Shown here: positions 35,601 through 48,793 of the stretch, in pieces
Layout of the letters: each line of letters starts with the position of its first letter
Numbering within the stretch: the stretch's first letter is position 1
Assembly (NCBI GenBank): GCA_009602735.1
Contig: WELA01006070.1
Span: 132,096-196,095, forward strand
Length of the DNA: 64,000 nt
Reading direction: 5' to 3'
DNA from: Mesotaenium endlicherianum
Lineage: Eukaryota > Streptophyta > Zygnematophyceae > Zygnematales > Mesotaeniaceae
Made by a program: the position numbers and the translations under genes
The notes under the pieces: model-generated
Seen by the model: the letters and a program-made list of their open reading frames with translations, nothing else
Database searches by the model: none
Told to the model about the DNA's origin: nothing

Positions 35601-37423
35601 GTCAATCGTGAGAGACAAAATCTGTTGTGCACACAGGGGCGGGGCTTTCCAGCTAGCTCTCTTCACCTTCACCATCAGCTGTGCATGTGTGTGTGTGTGT
35701 GTGTGTGTGTTGGTGAGAGGAAAGACCTCTGAGCAGGCCCCCATTCCCATGCCCGCCTCGACATGATAGGATCTTGCAGCGTGCACATTTGATGCTGCAA
35801 AGGGAGGGCGGTTGAGATGTAGGCAGGACAGAAGATGATGCGCTGTTTCAAACGGAAAGGAAAGGGAGAGTGCAAGGGGGAACATGGGTGGAACGTTTAG
35901 GACAAGGAGAGGGATCAGCCACAGGCTTGGATCAGAAGAGTGGCACACAGGCATAGCTGAATACACAGGCAGACAGGGATAGACAGGCAGACAGACAGGC
36001 AGACACACAGGTGGACAGAGAGGCGCAGTCAGGCAGAGACTATGTGACTGCTTTTTCATGCTTCTCTTGCTCATTGTCCTCCAACACGTGGGGCTGAGGT
36101 CCAGGGATGAGGGTGCAACTGGAGTGTTTTGCCGAGAAGGACCGCAGGGCAGGTAGGGGAGACAGGCAAGAAAGAAAAGAGCGTAAGGGAAGCGTGAGGT
36201 GGCGCCAAAAGACAAGTAGCGGGATGGGGTAGGAAGAGGACCCGGGGGGCAGTGGAAGGAGGGGGGATTTCGACGTACCGGTGGAAGGGGATGCCAGGGG
36301 GGCTTTCCCGTGGCCATCTCGATGACGGTGCATCCGAGGCTCCAGATGTCGACAGCTAGCGAATGCCCCTCCTGGCGACTCAGCACCTGTACAGACATGC
36401 ACACCCGTACGCATGCAGATGCTCAGGCTCAACGCTCATGCGCACGCTTGCTCATGGATACGCGCTTGTGCAATCAGACGCACACACGCGCTCATCATGC
36501 ACGCCTGGGAGGAGCGTCCAGTGCCGGGCGTGCACCTGCTGGAAACTCAGCATCTGAGCCTTCTCTTGCACAGACCATAGACGCCCGAGCGGACGCGCTC
36601 ACACACACTCGCCCGCGCGCACGCGCACACACACATGCACACAGACACGCCCGCGCGCGCGCGCACATTCACACACTCGCAAGCAAACGTGCATAGTCCA
36701 GGGGCACAAGCGCACAGGCTCCACGTGATTCGCGCTGCATCCCTTCGCTATCCCCTCCCCTACTCGTCTCAGCTTTTTCAGATCCCTATTACAAGACCAT
36801 GTGCAAACCAAAAGTGCTCGTCGCTGCTTATGTTCCTCCATGCGCTAATGCGTCTCACACCCACCGCATGTGCGCATACATGCATGTCTGTGTGGGCGCA
36901 CGCAGGCGTCTGCATGCTCACAAGCGCATGCAAAAAAGTGTAAAGCTCAGCTTCAAATAAAGACACACAAATGTCAAATTCTAGATTTAGTTTTCAAATG
37001 ATTCTAGAGAAAAGTAATATCCACACGACGCCTCCTATTCACGTGGCGGCCGGACGTGACACTTTGCAACAGGTGGGGTGAATCACATGACAGGTGGCAG
37101 TACCTCGGGAGCCATCCAGTACGCGGAGCCCACAGCGTAGGACTGCGTGTAGTCCTCCTTCACCATCTGCGCTCATGGCAGAGACACCCCCACACACAGA
37201 TACACAGGCCAGAAAGAGGCGTCAGACAGATCTGGTCACGGCAGTCACTGAAGCGAGTAGGCCTAACTCAGCACTTTCATCATAGACCGATTTTCCTACA
37301 GAATATTGTGATGCGTCAACTACATCAATGTTTTAGTAATCAACAGAATAGAGAGGTGGAAGAGAACAGAGGTGGAAAAGAACAGAGAGACTAAGGCGGA
37401 TAGACGCGCCCATGGCGCATAAT

Positions 37424-37461
<38 letters not shown>

Positions 37462-40400
37462 AGCGCGCGCCTGCGTCTGCATCTTCTGCATGTGAGCACG
37501 CGTGCGAGCGTACGTACATGCTTGGCCATGCCGAAGTCAGCCAGCTTGACCTGGCCGTGGGCGTCCACCAGCAGATTGGCACCCTTCACGTCTCTGCTCA
37601 TCCAATATGAGGAATTTCGTTAACACTTAACTTCTCATTATAAATCTCGTTATTCGCATCCAGCAGCGGGGCAGAGTCACGTTGTTTTTTCCCACATGTT
37701 GCAACTTGATGCTACAGGTTGCAGATGTGAGTGTCTGCGTGCGTGCGTGCCTGTAAGAGGCACGTGATTTGGATGGGATCAGAGCCCTGCCCGGCCTAAT
37801 TAGTCCCCCACAATGCTCTGCATGCAGTGAAAGACAACCAGGCCAGATTTTTCGCCCACGTCCCGGGGCGCTTGCTAGAGGAACTCGAGTGTGCCCGCAA
37901 CAGCCCCACCTTTTGTGCTTTTACTTCCTCGTTCTCTTTGGCACTCGCGACCAGGCGCAGGCTCATGCAGCCCAGTGCCAGGCCGGAGTGTCAGCCCCAC
38001 GCCCTCGGCCCGCACTGCCTGCCCTGCCCCTGCCCTGATCCCACGCGCTCGCCGAGGCGTTTGCCACGCTTGACCACGCTCGGCAGAGCACGCACTTGAC
38101 TGCGGTTGACCGAGGCGTGACCCGGCCCGACAAAGCATGCACTCAATGCCGGATGCATTGCACTCGGAGTGGGGGGCCGGCCACGCTGGACAAACCTGTG
38201 CACGGTCTTCTTGCCGTGCAGGTACGCGAGGCCCAGCAGGATGTGGCGCGTGTGGCGCCGCAGGAGCTCCTCCGAGAAGGCGTCGCGCCCGTGGCGCTCC
38301 AGCAGCGCGTGGATCGACCCGTTGGGCATGTACTCCAGAAAGATGTACAGGTTCTTGTCGTCCTGCCAGCCAGAGGGGTGCCAAAGTAAGCGAATAAATG
38401 ACAAAAGGAACAGAATCTTCTGCGTGTGGCCTGTCAGGCACAGGCTTTAAGAAAGGCGTGGAAGGCGGGGTTCCTTTTTCGTCCTGGAAGGGGAGGACGT
38501 GGTGTGCAGGAGCGCACGTGCCAGCTTGCAGCATAGCATCAGACACGCAGACACTGTGGGGGGCATGTGACCCCACAAGGTGTCGAGACACACAAACACA
38601 GGCGAAGAGGGAGGGGCAGGGGGCTTCCAGGGGCGTGACAGCTGGCGATGCCAGTGCGTGAGTGGAGAGGAAAATGGGTGCTTACCATATCGTGGCCCAT
38701 GTATTGCACGATGTTGGGGTGTTGCAGCCGTTCCATCAGCACTATCTCCTGCTCCCACTTGCACGCACACCCAGCCGCACATGCGGAGACACGCACGCAG
38801 CATCAGCGGGGAATCATTCCTCCAAATGTCTGCCCTGAAAGGCCAGAGCCAGGAGAGAGCCGGGTGGGCTGAATATCCTGGCCACAGGTCGCAGACGCAA
38901 GCGGGAGCAGAAACTCCGCTGGCAAGACAGAAACGTAAGTGCAACGCCAAATGCTGATCATGGGAAGGAGGAGTTATGGGGGGAGCCTTTTCACGGGAAG
39001 AATACAGCAAGACACAGATTCTTGTGGCCCAGCATGCACACTCGTGTTAGGGGCAGAGGGACATTCGTGCACACACCAATCGCACCTACAGAGTGTCCTA
39101 AGAGTTTGGTAAGCAAAAAGAACGTAAGAAGCAAGACAGAGGCTGCATGAGACAGGCTGTTTACACACGGGTTCATATATGAATAAGATGTACATGAATA
39201 TTCTCAGCTTGCCCTGAAGGGGAGGGGGGAAAGGAGAGAGGGAGAGACCTGCTTGAGCTGGCGAAGGCTTTCTTCCTGAAGCTTGTGGGAGCCCGTGAGC
39301 GGCACCAGCTTCACCGCAAAGAGCGACCCGTTCTCCCTGCTCACCCACACACACACGCACGCACGCACACACACACGCGGCAGTAGATGTATGGTGAGCT
39401 GCAAAATTGAGGGAGCATCAAATGTAGCAGCGACCCCCCTCGCTTCCCCCACACGCATCAGCTGCAGTGACCCCCCCCCATGTAGCCTGAGGGGTAGGTA
39501 GAAGAAGACAGGAAAAGCAAGGGATGAGGACAACTGTCGCAATATCACGAGGCTGCAGCTGCACTAAGATTTGTGCACTTTCAAGCAGCCAGCAGGTTCA
39601 TGCTGAAGAACATAGAAACGTTGTCGTTGACCCCGCATAGCGCTGAGAGCGCAGAGATGACGAGTTTATGTACCAATGCATGCCCCTATTCCTATTTGGA
39701 CCCGTATGAACACCCCAGTGTACATGCATGATGCACAATGACACTCGCACACACGCGCGCTCATTGCTTGCACACAGCACAGCACCTTCAGCACGCACGG
39801 CCCCCATATCCGAGACAGCGTGCACACACCGCAATAAGATGCTGTGCCTCACCCCGGCCAGCTTTCAGCATCCAGAGCGATCAAACGGCCTGGCTGTGCC
39901 CCACAGACATGTCACGACGCCGTAAGGTCCCACAGCAACAAGCTCGTCTTCCTATGTGCCCGCCCGGCTCGGATCACTGGCACGACGAAGCCGCACCATA
40001 CACCAACACCCCTGCGACTCAGTTTCAACACCACACCTCTGGGCTCACTCCAAATGGTAATACGCACCCCAAAAAATGAGATAGCGTGCTCGTATGTAAC
40101 AACACAACACCTCCTCGCTTCCACGACATTAAGGTTCTGTGCATTCACCCAACCCCTCTCCTTTCTTGGCAAGTATTTAAAAAAACATCTCTCTCATGCA
40201 TACACCCCTGCATCATGATGTTGAAGATCCCCGCGCCTCCTGCTTTTCTGCCCCCNNNNNNNNNNNNNNNNNNNNNNNNNNNNNNNNNNNNNNNNNNNNN
40301 NNNNNNNNNNNNNNNNNNNNNNNNNNNNNNNNNNNNNNNNNNNNNNNNNNNNNNNNNNNNNNNNNNNNNNNNNNNNNNNNNNNNNNNNNNNNNNNNNNNN

Positions 40401-43400
40401 NNNNNNNNNNNNNNNNNNNNNNNNNNNNNCCCCCCTTTTGCCTCCTCCCAGCCCCCCGCACTTCCAAGGAAACAAGGGAAACAGGGGCCCTGTACTCAAC
40501 TCAAGCACTTGACGTGCTTGAGGCACACTTAGCACGTGGGCCTGAGACCCCTTTCCCCACCCCTTCCTGGAATGTTGTCGCAGACTCTAGGCAGACACAT
40601 GGCGGGCAAAGAGAGAATCTGCGGCACTTCACACGCCACACCACTGAGCTTGCCAAAGAGCGGGGCGCATACACAGACACACACACAGGGGTCTAGATCA
40701 TGACGCTTTGCTGACCCGCAGTTGGGCTACTGCGTCGAGAGTGACGTTTGAGAGAGACTGATGAAGCACCTACCCTACGATTCCCGCCAGAGTTTTGGCT
40801 ACAGAAATGAGTTTCCTTTTCCCACTGGAGGATGTCTCCTTTTGGTAACTTAAGGACATGGCTGACATGCTGGGGCATATCACATCATTGAGCGAGACGG
40901 AGCTCAGTCAAAATTCAACGGCGCACAAGTGGAGCATACGCTGGGGCTTTGTGAGCCCTGATTTTGCGTGCAGGTTAGGGTTCAGCATATTCCATGTTAG
41001 GAGAAGGAAGGTCCTTGTCTGACCGCCAGGCCTGTCACATCACGGCTAATCAGAGCATAACATAAGACCAGGTGGAACAGCATCTGATGATAACGAGGAG
41101 AATGTGCAGACAGGTCCTACATGATATCTGTTCAGCTATTGAGACTGGCCAATGGGGCCAGCAATGCTTCGAGATGAAAGAGTGGGAACAGGGTCACGAG
41201 ATTAGGATTGAGATACATCTGGAGCTGGAGAACGTTGGCGCCAGGTTGGCATCAGGCAGGCATGACGGACCCTTGCCACGAGGCTGGCAAGGCCAGTAGG
41301 GGGGTTGCGACTGAGAGTCAATGGCAGGCTGAGGGCCACGCTGGACAGGTCTGGCACATCCTGAAGAAGCAGGCAGGCAGCAGCCCACCCTCTGAGTCGG
41401 GCCTGGGTTGCTGCAGAGCCGGAAGAGCGTGTTTGAAGTTTGTCAAGCTGAGATCGGAGGACAGAGTTGAGGTGAGGGTGACAAGGTGCATGCGAGGGTC
41501 GGTGGTCAAAGGCTGGGCTGTGGTTCGCGCTTGGGACTGGGATTGGGGGAGGGGTTGAAGACTCACGTGTTGTAGCACCGGTGGACCTTGCCGAAGGAGC
41601 CGCTGCCGAGCTCTCCCTCCAGGATGCAGGTGGCAATCTTCGGAGACCGGTGGGAGCTGGGCATGCTGGGGGAGAGAGAGGGCGAAAGTGATGGGGAGAG
41701 CGACGTGGCGGGCGAGGGGGAGTGCGGGGGTCCCCCTGGACTAGTTGCTGCAGCAGCAGCCACGTGGCTGCTTGAAGCACCTGCTCCTGCCAGGTGGCTG
41801 TTTCCGGCAGACGCTGGAGGGTGGCTGCTTGTGATAGAGGAGCTGGTAGGAGAGAAGGTGTCAGTGCCGCCAGGCGGCGGCCTGCCGGCGCTGCCAACTG
41901 GCAACATGTGGGAGCTGCCACCTGCTGGCAGGTGCACGAAGAGAAAGCAAAGCTCTGGAGAAGCTTGGTGAGAATGAACCAATCCAGGACCAGATGCCAT
42001 AAGCGTGCCCTCGCTCTCCCGCCCTCCTGCTCTCTCTATGTGTGGGTGCAAATGTTGATCAGAGGTCCTGTTCCACGTGCAGCAGGGAATGGAGGGCACG
42101 AACTGACAGATGTAGTCTTCAAGATTCACAGGGTCCACGTAGGCAAGCATGTGTGTGAGTGGGAGCGTGTATGCATGCGACCTGTACCCACAGCATACAG
42201 TAGATCCATACATGCACGACCATGCGCGCATGCACAGGCGAGAGCGCACATGCATAGGCATACACTGCCAGCAGTTAAGCAGAGGAGGAGCAGCTGCAGC
42301 CAGAGCGCCCCCGCAGCCCTTCCCCCTCCCCCCCTTGCGCGGTCACCATACCATGACTGTACCATCACCGCATTCTCAGCAGATGTTCACCGTCCTATGG
42401 CTGCACCATCACAGTCATGGCACCGTCAACACCACCAACATCTCACTGCCGGCGACCTTCGCGCTTCCCTCCACTTTTGACTGCGTCGCCCTTCCCTCAC
42501 ACACGCTATCCACTTTCCTCCCTCTGCTGTCCTCCCTTCTTTCCCCTCCGTCCCATCTCAAGTCCTCTCTACTGCCCTCGAGATGCAAGGAGAGGTACAC
42601 CCCATGCTCTCCTCTTTGACCACAGACACCTCCACCACCGCAAGCCGGAGCGCGGCAACAGCAATGTCGGGCGCAGCTGAATCAGATTGCCCACCAATGC
42701 ACATGCGGACATGCAAGAAAAGCACGTCAGACATGCACACACAGACACACAGACAATCACAAAGAGCATGCAAGTTCCCGTACATTACCAGTCGAAGGCA
42801 GAGACAAAAGGCTCGAGACCTGCAGAGGAGAAAGAGAGGAGCAGAAACCTGAGGCGGGAGGCGGCGGTGGGGGCAGGGGGAGGGGTTGTGCTCCGGTCGA
42901 TTGCCCCCCTCCCTCTGGGCTCTGGTTCCCTGAGACATGGCCCCTAAAGGGCAGGTTCCGGTCCAGGATTGGGACGGGTCTAGGATTGTAAGGGGTGGTG
43001 GAGAGGGGGGGCTTGCGATTCATGGGGCTGGTGCCAGGGGGTGGGCTGGTCTCTGGACTCGTCCTGCTGCCTGCCCCTAGCCTGGGGGGCAATTGACTGG
43101 CCCCTCCCGGGCTAGTGGTTGCCCCTCCTGGAGTAGGGCTCCTGATGCCCTGCCCCCCCCCCCTGACAGGACTGACCACGGAGCTATATGAAGGGCCCCT
43201 TGGGGGCTGCCCGCTCCCAGGGCTAGTCTCTGGCGTCGCTCCCCCTCCCGCTCTCCGCCCTACGCTGAGAGTGGGATGCTCGCCAGGCTGCCCCCCTCCC
43301 TCCAGCCGCTGCGGGCTGGTGATGGCTCCCCCCCCATGTGCACCACCTGGCAGATGCTGCTGGTTCATGGAGCCCCCCACGCCACCGCCACCTGGCAGCC

Positions 43401-44460
43401 CGGCCTCTGCCCCAAGGCTCGCTTGGCTGCCATATCGCCGCTGGCTCTGCTGCTGCTGCTGCTGCTGTGGCGTAAGCACGTTAGGGGAGACATTTGACTC
43501 CACCCCACTCCCCCCCCCACCCCCAAAAATTCCCTTGACACGTCCCCCCCGGTTCAGCAGATGCTCCCCGAACCCCCCCCGGTGAGTGCCAGGTCTTGTC
43601 GGAGCAGTACCTCCCCCTCCGCCTCCGCTACTGCCACCGCCGCCCAAGCCAGGACTGCCCACCCCTCCAGGTGAGCCTCGGGCATAATTGACGCTGCCGC
43701 CCCCTACCCCGTGACCAGCGCTGTCTCCTGGGCCAGCGCCACCTACCACCGTCCCAAACTCTCCTGACCCCTGGCTGTGCTGCAAGCCCAGCTTCTGGCC
43801 CACTTTACCAAGCAGCGCATGATGGGGTGTCGCGCCACCGTTGCTCATCCTGCTGCCGTTGCCCCCTTCTGAGTCGCTGCCACCTTGCGACGGCGGGGCA
43901 AAGGCTGCCGGCATTGCATCTAGACGCCCGCGGTCTGCACTCCAGTTTCTCGGTGACTCTGAGAGGCCCAGAGACGAGTGCCCCGATGAGGGCTCCGGGT
44001 GCTGCTGACCTGGCGGCTGGCTGGGGACAGCTGGCAGCGGGACCGCACTTCCAAACGCACCACTGCCTTCCGAGCCTGCAGATGAAGTTCGAGACGGGGT
44101 AGAGATCCCTCCTGGACCTACCTGGTTCAGAAGAGGTACGGGAGCACGACTCCCCCAACCATCCTTCCCTGCTAGTACTACGCCCCTGTCCAAGCCTGGT
44201 CTTTCCAGACTGCCTTGCCGTGACGAGCCTCCCGAGCCTGGCCCCAAGCCTGTGCTATCCCCCGAGTCTAGCCTCGGGATAGGTTTGGGATACAGCTTCC
44301 AGTCTGCATTATTAGGGCTGGGCAGGGCCACTGGCCGACCCTCCCCCCGAACCTCCACCCGACCATCCCCTGGAGTGGAGGGGGTGCTAGTACCACTGTT
44401 ACTGCTGTTTGCCCTACTACTGTTACTACCGCTGCCCGCATTGCCCCGAAAGAACTTCAT
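32686..44460 (-). CDS. YODA-type MAP kinase kinase kinase, ten exons, 1614 residues
   Basis: Exons (minus strand): 44460-42849, 41921-41567, 39336-39249, 38748-38686, 38362-38196, 37593-37518, 37166-37104, 36386-36279, 35517-35108, 34588-32686. All introns are GT-AG and the phases agree throughout. The start is the first ATG of the open frame. The kinase domain (about 635-895) has the glycine loop GSGSFGKV (643-650), Lys665 in FAVK, helix-C Glu686, HRDVKGAN (761-768), DFG (781-783) and GSAYWMAPE (800-808), so it should be active; most family members have GSP or GTP rather than GSA there. LADFGMAKH and [16 protein letters not shown] match YODA/MAPKKK3/5. In plants these activate MKK4/5-type kinases in stomatal and embryo patterning. 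The 634-residue N-terminal region and 719-residue tail are Ser/Gly/Pro-rich with many SP sites, a Gln run and GQPHGQPYG repeats. Confidence 0.92.
35683..35710. repeat. (TG)n microsatellite in kinase intron 8
   Basis: About 13 TG dinucleotides just left of exon 8's downstream intron middle. Intron 8 also contains many ACAG/CAGG short repeats at 35960-36020. Confidence 0.8.
36590..36680. repeat. Alternating CA/CG purine-pyrimidine tract in kinase intron 7
   Basis: CACACACTCG, then GCGCGCACGCGCACACACACA and CCCGCGCGCGCGCGCACA-like stretches in about 90 bp. Such alternating sequence can adopt left-handed DNA and is unstable in length. Confidence 0.7.
37426..37458. repeat. (TG)n microsatellite in kinase intron 6
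   Basis: About 16 TG dinucleotides, some 60 bp beyond the splice donor of exon 6. Confidence 0.8.
40256..40429. other. Assembly gap (174 N) in kinase intron 2
   Basis: The run of N is bordered on both sides by C-rich sequence (CCCCC and CCCCCC). The exons on both sides join in phase, so no coding sequence need be missing. Confidence 0.95.
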
Positions 44461-46056
44461 CAAGCACTCATTCCTTTTCTCTCTTCTTCTGTCTCCCTCT
44501 CTGTTACAAAGTGTTGCTATGACCACCACCACGTTAAGTCCCTTCCTGCTGTCGCTCTGCCCTGGGCGAGTGCGAAACCCTACAATCCATGTGCTATGTT
44601 CAGGACGTGACTGATGTGCTCCCGACTGCCCGTTTACTTTGCTGACAGTGGGATTGGGGGGCTGGCAAGGGGGGATGGGGCATAGCCTTCTGTCTTGTGC
44701 AAGTAGTCAAGCCCCTGACCTCAGCCAGGGAGGCTGAGTCAACATCCCGAAACACGATGGCACTGCTTGGCGTTTGATACATCTACAAGCCACAAAGATT
44801 TTGCTTCTGTTTGTCTATAAGCAACACGCGGCCTAAGAATCTCCTCCCCTAGGTCCTAAACCTACCTTGCCCAACTTCCCAACTATGCCATCTATTGAAA
44901 AACACAGGTTATGGCTCCACATCATTGTCCTTGTCTCATCGTTACCCGATACTGAGACCACCTCCACGTCCCACATCAACCCAGAGAATTATAGAGCAGC
45001 CGTAATAGCATAAGCCTGGGCTGGCTGCTCCTGCAAAGGTTCTTGACAAGTCCCAAATACCTGCGCAAGCCAAGCTCGTCCCCTCGGAATGCAGTTGTTG
45101 ACACAACATTCAAGACCAAGACATTAAGCTTGGCCACCACCTCTTACATATTATATAATCTGAATGTCAGACTCCCTGTGCTCAAAAGTATTGCGCAGGG
45201 AAAACAAACGCTTCAGACCCTAATTGTAGCAACTAAGACTCCAGCATGATGGGAGTGCTTTCACTCACAAACTAGCCCTAAACTTTGTTGTCAGCGTCTA
45301 CAGGTGACTCCTGTTATCATACAGATGCGGGCTGATTATACGGCATACTGCAGTACATATATACCTGCTACCTACAACTGAAAGCAAATGCACACATTGC
45401 AAACGACTACAGCCTGTCGCGACAGAGAAAAGCAACTTGACATATGGGCCATCCGCATCTGACAGAAAGTCTTCCCATGAGCGAGCTGAGAAGACGTCGA
45501 TCCGCACTCTCAACTGGTCTCGAGTCTCGACTTTCAACCGTGAAACAAACAGCCTCACGATAAAAACGCGAAATCCATTCGGTCACAGCCCGGCTGGCAA
45601 AATCGCTCAGACAGCAGCGGACTGCAGCGGACCACAGCAGACAGCAGCAGCGTTGTGGTACGCCCAAAAAGGGCACCAATAAGCGCATCCTTGAACTTCA
45701 TGCATTCACAGTTAAGATGGCTCCGTAACGTCAGGCAGCGGTGGTACAAAAGCTGGAAGCATCGGTACCGTGCCCAAGCGTCGCCCTCCGCACTTCACGG
45801 GACAAGAAGGAATGTACCGATACTTAGGGTCGACCGAGCGTGTGAGAACAAGCTTAGAAATCAACCGTTCAGGAGAATAAATATGAAGCCAAAGTTGGAA
45901 GTCGAGAAGGAAATTAAACGTAACAACTTGTGCGTCCAGCATGGGCACATATCTTCTTGCACTTCATACCAAACATCCTCAAAAATGTTTTTGATGACAA
46001 CGTTCACACGTGCATCGATCACCACACGAGTGTGTCAACTCGTCACACGTGTGGTT
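44461..46056. other. Upstream region of the kinase gene
   Basis: No gene, repeat element or clear TATA box that I can support. The 5' UTR and promoter should lie in the first part. Short CAGCAGCGGA-type repeats occur at about 45610-45655. Confidence 0.5.
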
Positions 46057-46443
46057 TGTTGATTAGTCAACTTTGAGTTCTCATATACACTATTGACAAT
46101 ATACTGCAGCGATCTTAGCTTAGTCAGCATTCATCTGCAAGCATAGCTCACCCTGACACTTATTATTCAGTCAAATTAGCATCTAATTGATTCCATTAAA
46201 TCTAAACCATAGGTGATCGTTCATCTAGATCAGGAAGTAAGATCAACCATTGAATTAAGTTTCATTTACAAGTCTTCGTCTTTACTTGCAGATTCAAGCT
46301 TCAACCAATCACTCACTGAAGCTTCTATAGATGATAAAAGAAAACTCTTGCCCTGAGTAGTCATCTTGAATCATTCAAACGATTCTAATAAAAGCCTTCT
46401 ACTCTGTCCCTCCAAATCCTCGTACGACAAGTTTCTCCTAAGC

Positions 46444-47290
46444 AAGTCTACCTTAGCTATAATGGCTAAAGAGAGTACTTTCAGTTCCTTACATGGTATC
46501 GTAGCGATAGGCATAGAAAAATTTAATGGGGTTGACTTTCACTTCTGGAACACTCATCTTGGAGTGTTGCTTGATCCTTCAGGCTTGTGGGATCATCTCA
46601 ACCAAGATCTTGTTGTTCCTCTAGTTGAACGTGCAGATGTTCACAAATACTTTTTTTTTCTTCCGAAAATTGCACACTCTGATTCTATGAGGACTCAATA
46701 CAAAGCATTTCGAACTCATTCATAAGCATGCTACCCCTTGTCCTGCTTGGAAAGCATTGGTAGCTCAATCTCATTCAAATGCGTCTATACGAGATTCAAT
46801 TGTATTCATTATGAAAGCAGACTCATGACGCTATGGAATTTTTCCTAAGGTTTAAAGACATCCTGGTCAAGCTAAAAGCTATTGACAACACAACTTAAGA
46901 AACAAAGATGATGTCAATTGTCATAACTATCATACCTGACGAAAATCTCAATAACACCTTGAAGACACTTTTCTTGAAGATCAACAAACCTTTGAGCGTC
47001 CCACTCAAATCCTGATCAAAAATTACAAATCAAAAAATTGTCCATGATACCATTCCCTGAAAATGCCCTGGTCAGTCAGCAGAAAGATTATAGACCTTTC
47101 TCTTAGTCTATCTCTTTAGCTTCAAACTCTTCAAACAATCAGCAGAAGTCTAATTTTTTCTTAAGAAAACAATTCTTTTGCAAATATTGCAAACAAAGAG
47201 GCCATGTCAAGAACACTTACTAGAAGAGAATAGCAAAATTCACAAACAAAATCTCAACAAAAAGTGCCTGGGACATGCACACTTGGAGGT
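46444..47290 (+). pseudogene. Ty1/copia gag remnant; broken
   Basis: IEKFNGVDFHFWNTHLGVLL (from about 46515) is the N-terminal copia gag motif, followed by LWDHLNQDLVVP. Further on are traces of the gag core, and a zinc-knuckle trace FCKYCKQRGHVKN at about 47168-47207. Protease, integrase and RT are not seen. A possible LTR start TGTTGATTAGTCAAC lies near 46057, but no second LTR is visible. Broken, with several interruptions; old. Confidence 0.7.
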
Positions 47291-47622
47291 GGGAGGAGTG
47301 CAACGACCCGCCGCGTGGCTGGATGCGACGCGTGCAGCACATTGCAAAAGCGGCAAGAAGTATCGGTTTGAATTGTACAAGTACAACAGGCGCGCAATCA
47401 AAGTCGAATTACCTTTTTGTTCGTATCGTTACACTACCTCTACTATGAGACACATTCTCTTTGTAGCAGCACTTCTATTCTCCCAGACCTCCAATTCAAT
47501 TAGGATTTTGGACTGAGACGCTTCCTCTCATATGTGCAAGGAGAAGTCTTGGTTCAGGCCTTGATGCCACTTTTTCACCCTAATCCTGTCACGATGGGCG
47601 ATTTTTCAGTCGTTCTTGCCAC
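47291..47622. other. Stretch between the copia remnant and the solo LTR
   Basis: No recognisable gene. It may be the degraded rest of the copia element or older flanking DNA. Confidence 0.35.
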
Positions 47623-48760
47623 TGTCGTGCGTTACGAGGTCGAGTGCGCACCATAGGCATAAGCAACACATCATAGGCAAGCGGGCTTTGCTGCAATGAA
47701 GTCTATAATACATGTGGCGTTATAGTCAAAAAGGGAGTCAAGTCAAAAATGTTTTAATTAATAAATGTGTACTCTCCAGAGTGAGCACCTCAAGACTGTA
47801 ATCTGGTAGGAAAACAACTAATGAAGTATGGCCCAAAAGATCACTGGAAGCACATCATGATCTTCAAGAGTAGTCCTATGGCAAGGGCTTAAGCTGTGAC
47901 TTTGCTCACCACTTGTGAAATTCTTCAAGTGACTGGAAGCCTGGAGGGCTTGCTCTTCACAAGAGAGTAACTAAGTGGTCCTGAAAACACAAGAGATAAA
48001 AGTGTAAGCTTTACTGATAATCTCTGTTACTTACACCTGGCATAATGGACTTCTAAAAGATGTCTCTTCTAGGGACATCTCTAGTACTTATACTCCTGGA
48101 AATCCGGCGGGGTATGCGGCGGATCCAGTGCATGTAGTCACTCTAGGAGGCTCTCCTATGTCCACTAATGTGTACAAGGCATGTACTAGCACTCCTATAG
48201 GCTAAGCATAACTCAAACCAATCAAAGCAAGGTGCGTAGGATATGCTACGTGTCCCTCATTGGCCGAGCTTACCTTGGGTGATTCTACCTAGATAGCGCC
48301 TCAAAAGTGGATCTGGAAATTGAGGAAGCTTCCTCTAGGAGTAGGTGATGCAGTCACCAAGTTATAGCCTCAATGATGCACATATACTATGGAAATGCAA
48401 AGCTTATGTAGGCTAAGGGGCTCGCGGATTTGTGCGCACAAAGCTTGGGGTCACGAAGAGCCAACAATGTCACCTTTGGGGACATTGAGTCACACATTGG
48501 GCCTTGGGAAAGTTTCGCTAGGGACCGGTAGGTGACGCGGACTAGATCGCACCTATCTCGCTCGATACTTGACCAAATGACGCGAAATTGGTGCCATTCG
48601 GAAGATGCTTCGACGCGCTACACGTTGATGACTTGGAAATCTAGAAAAGATCAACATACGGATGCGTAAAGTCAATGCAAAGTTGGCCTTCCTGGATTGA
48701 TGTTCCGCACATGTGGAGCTTGGTTTTTATACGACAACCTTGACTCAATAAATCATGACA
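47623..48760. mobile_element. Solo LTR of family G (1138 bp)
   Basis: Starts TGTCGTG, ends CATGACA after CAATAAAT, and is flanked by CCAC on both sides (47619-47622 and 48761-48764). It shares both ends and long internal blocks with 15924-17287. The two copies are quite diverged in the middle, so the family is not young. Confidence 0.8.
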
Positions 48761-48793
48761 CCACACATAAAGGTAATGTCCCAATAGACATAT

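Noticed and set aside
38447-39010. Long minus-strand frames in kinase introns as extra coding exons
   Set aside because: The ten exons join in phase with GT-AG borders and give an unbroken kinase domain; adding intron frames would disrupt it.
46057-46460. Copia 5' LTR
   Set aside because: A TGTTGA start is present, but there is no clear CA end, no primer-binding site and no second LTR to compare.
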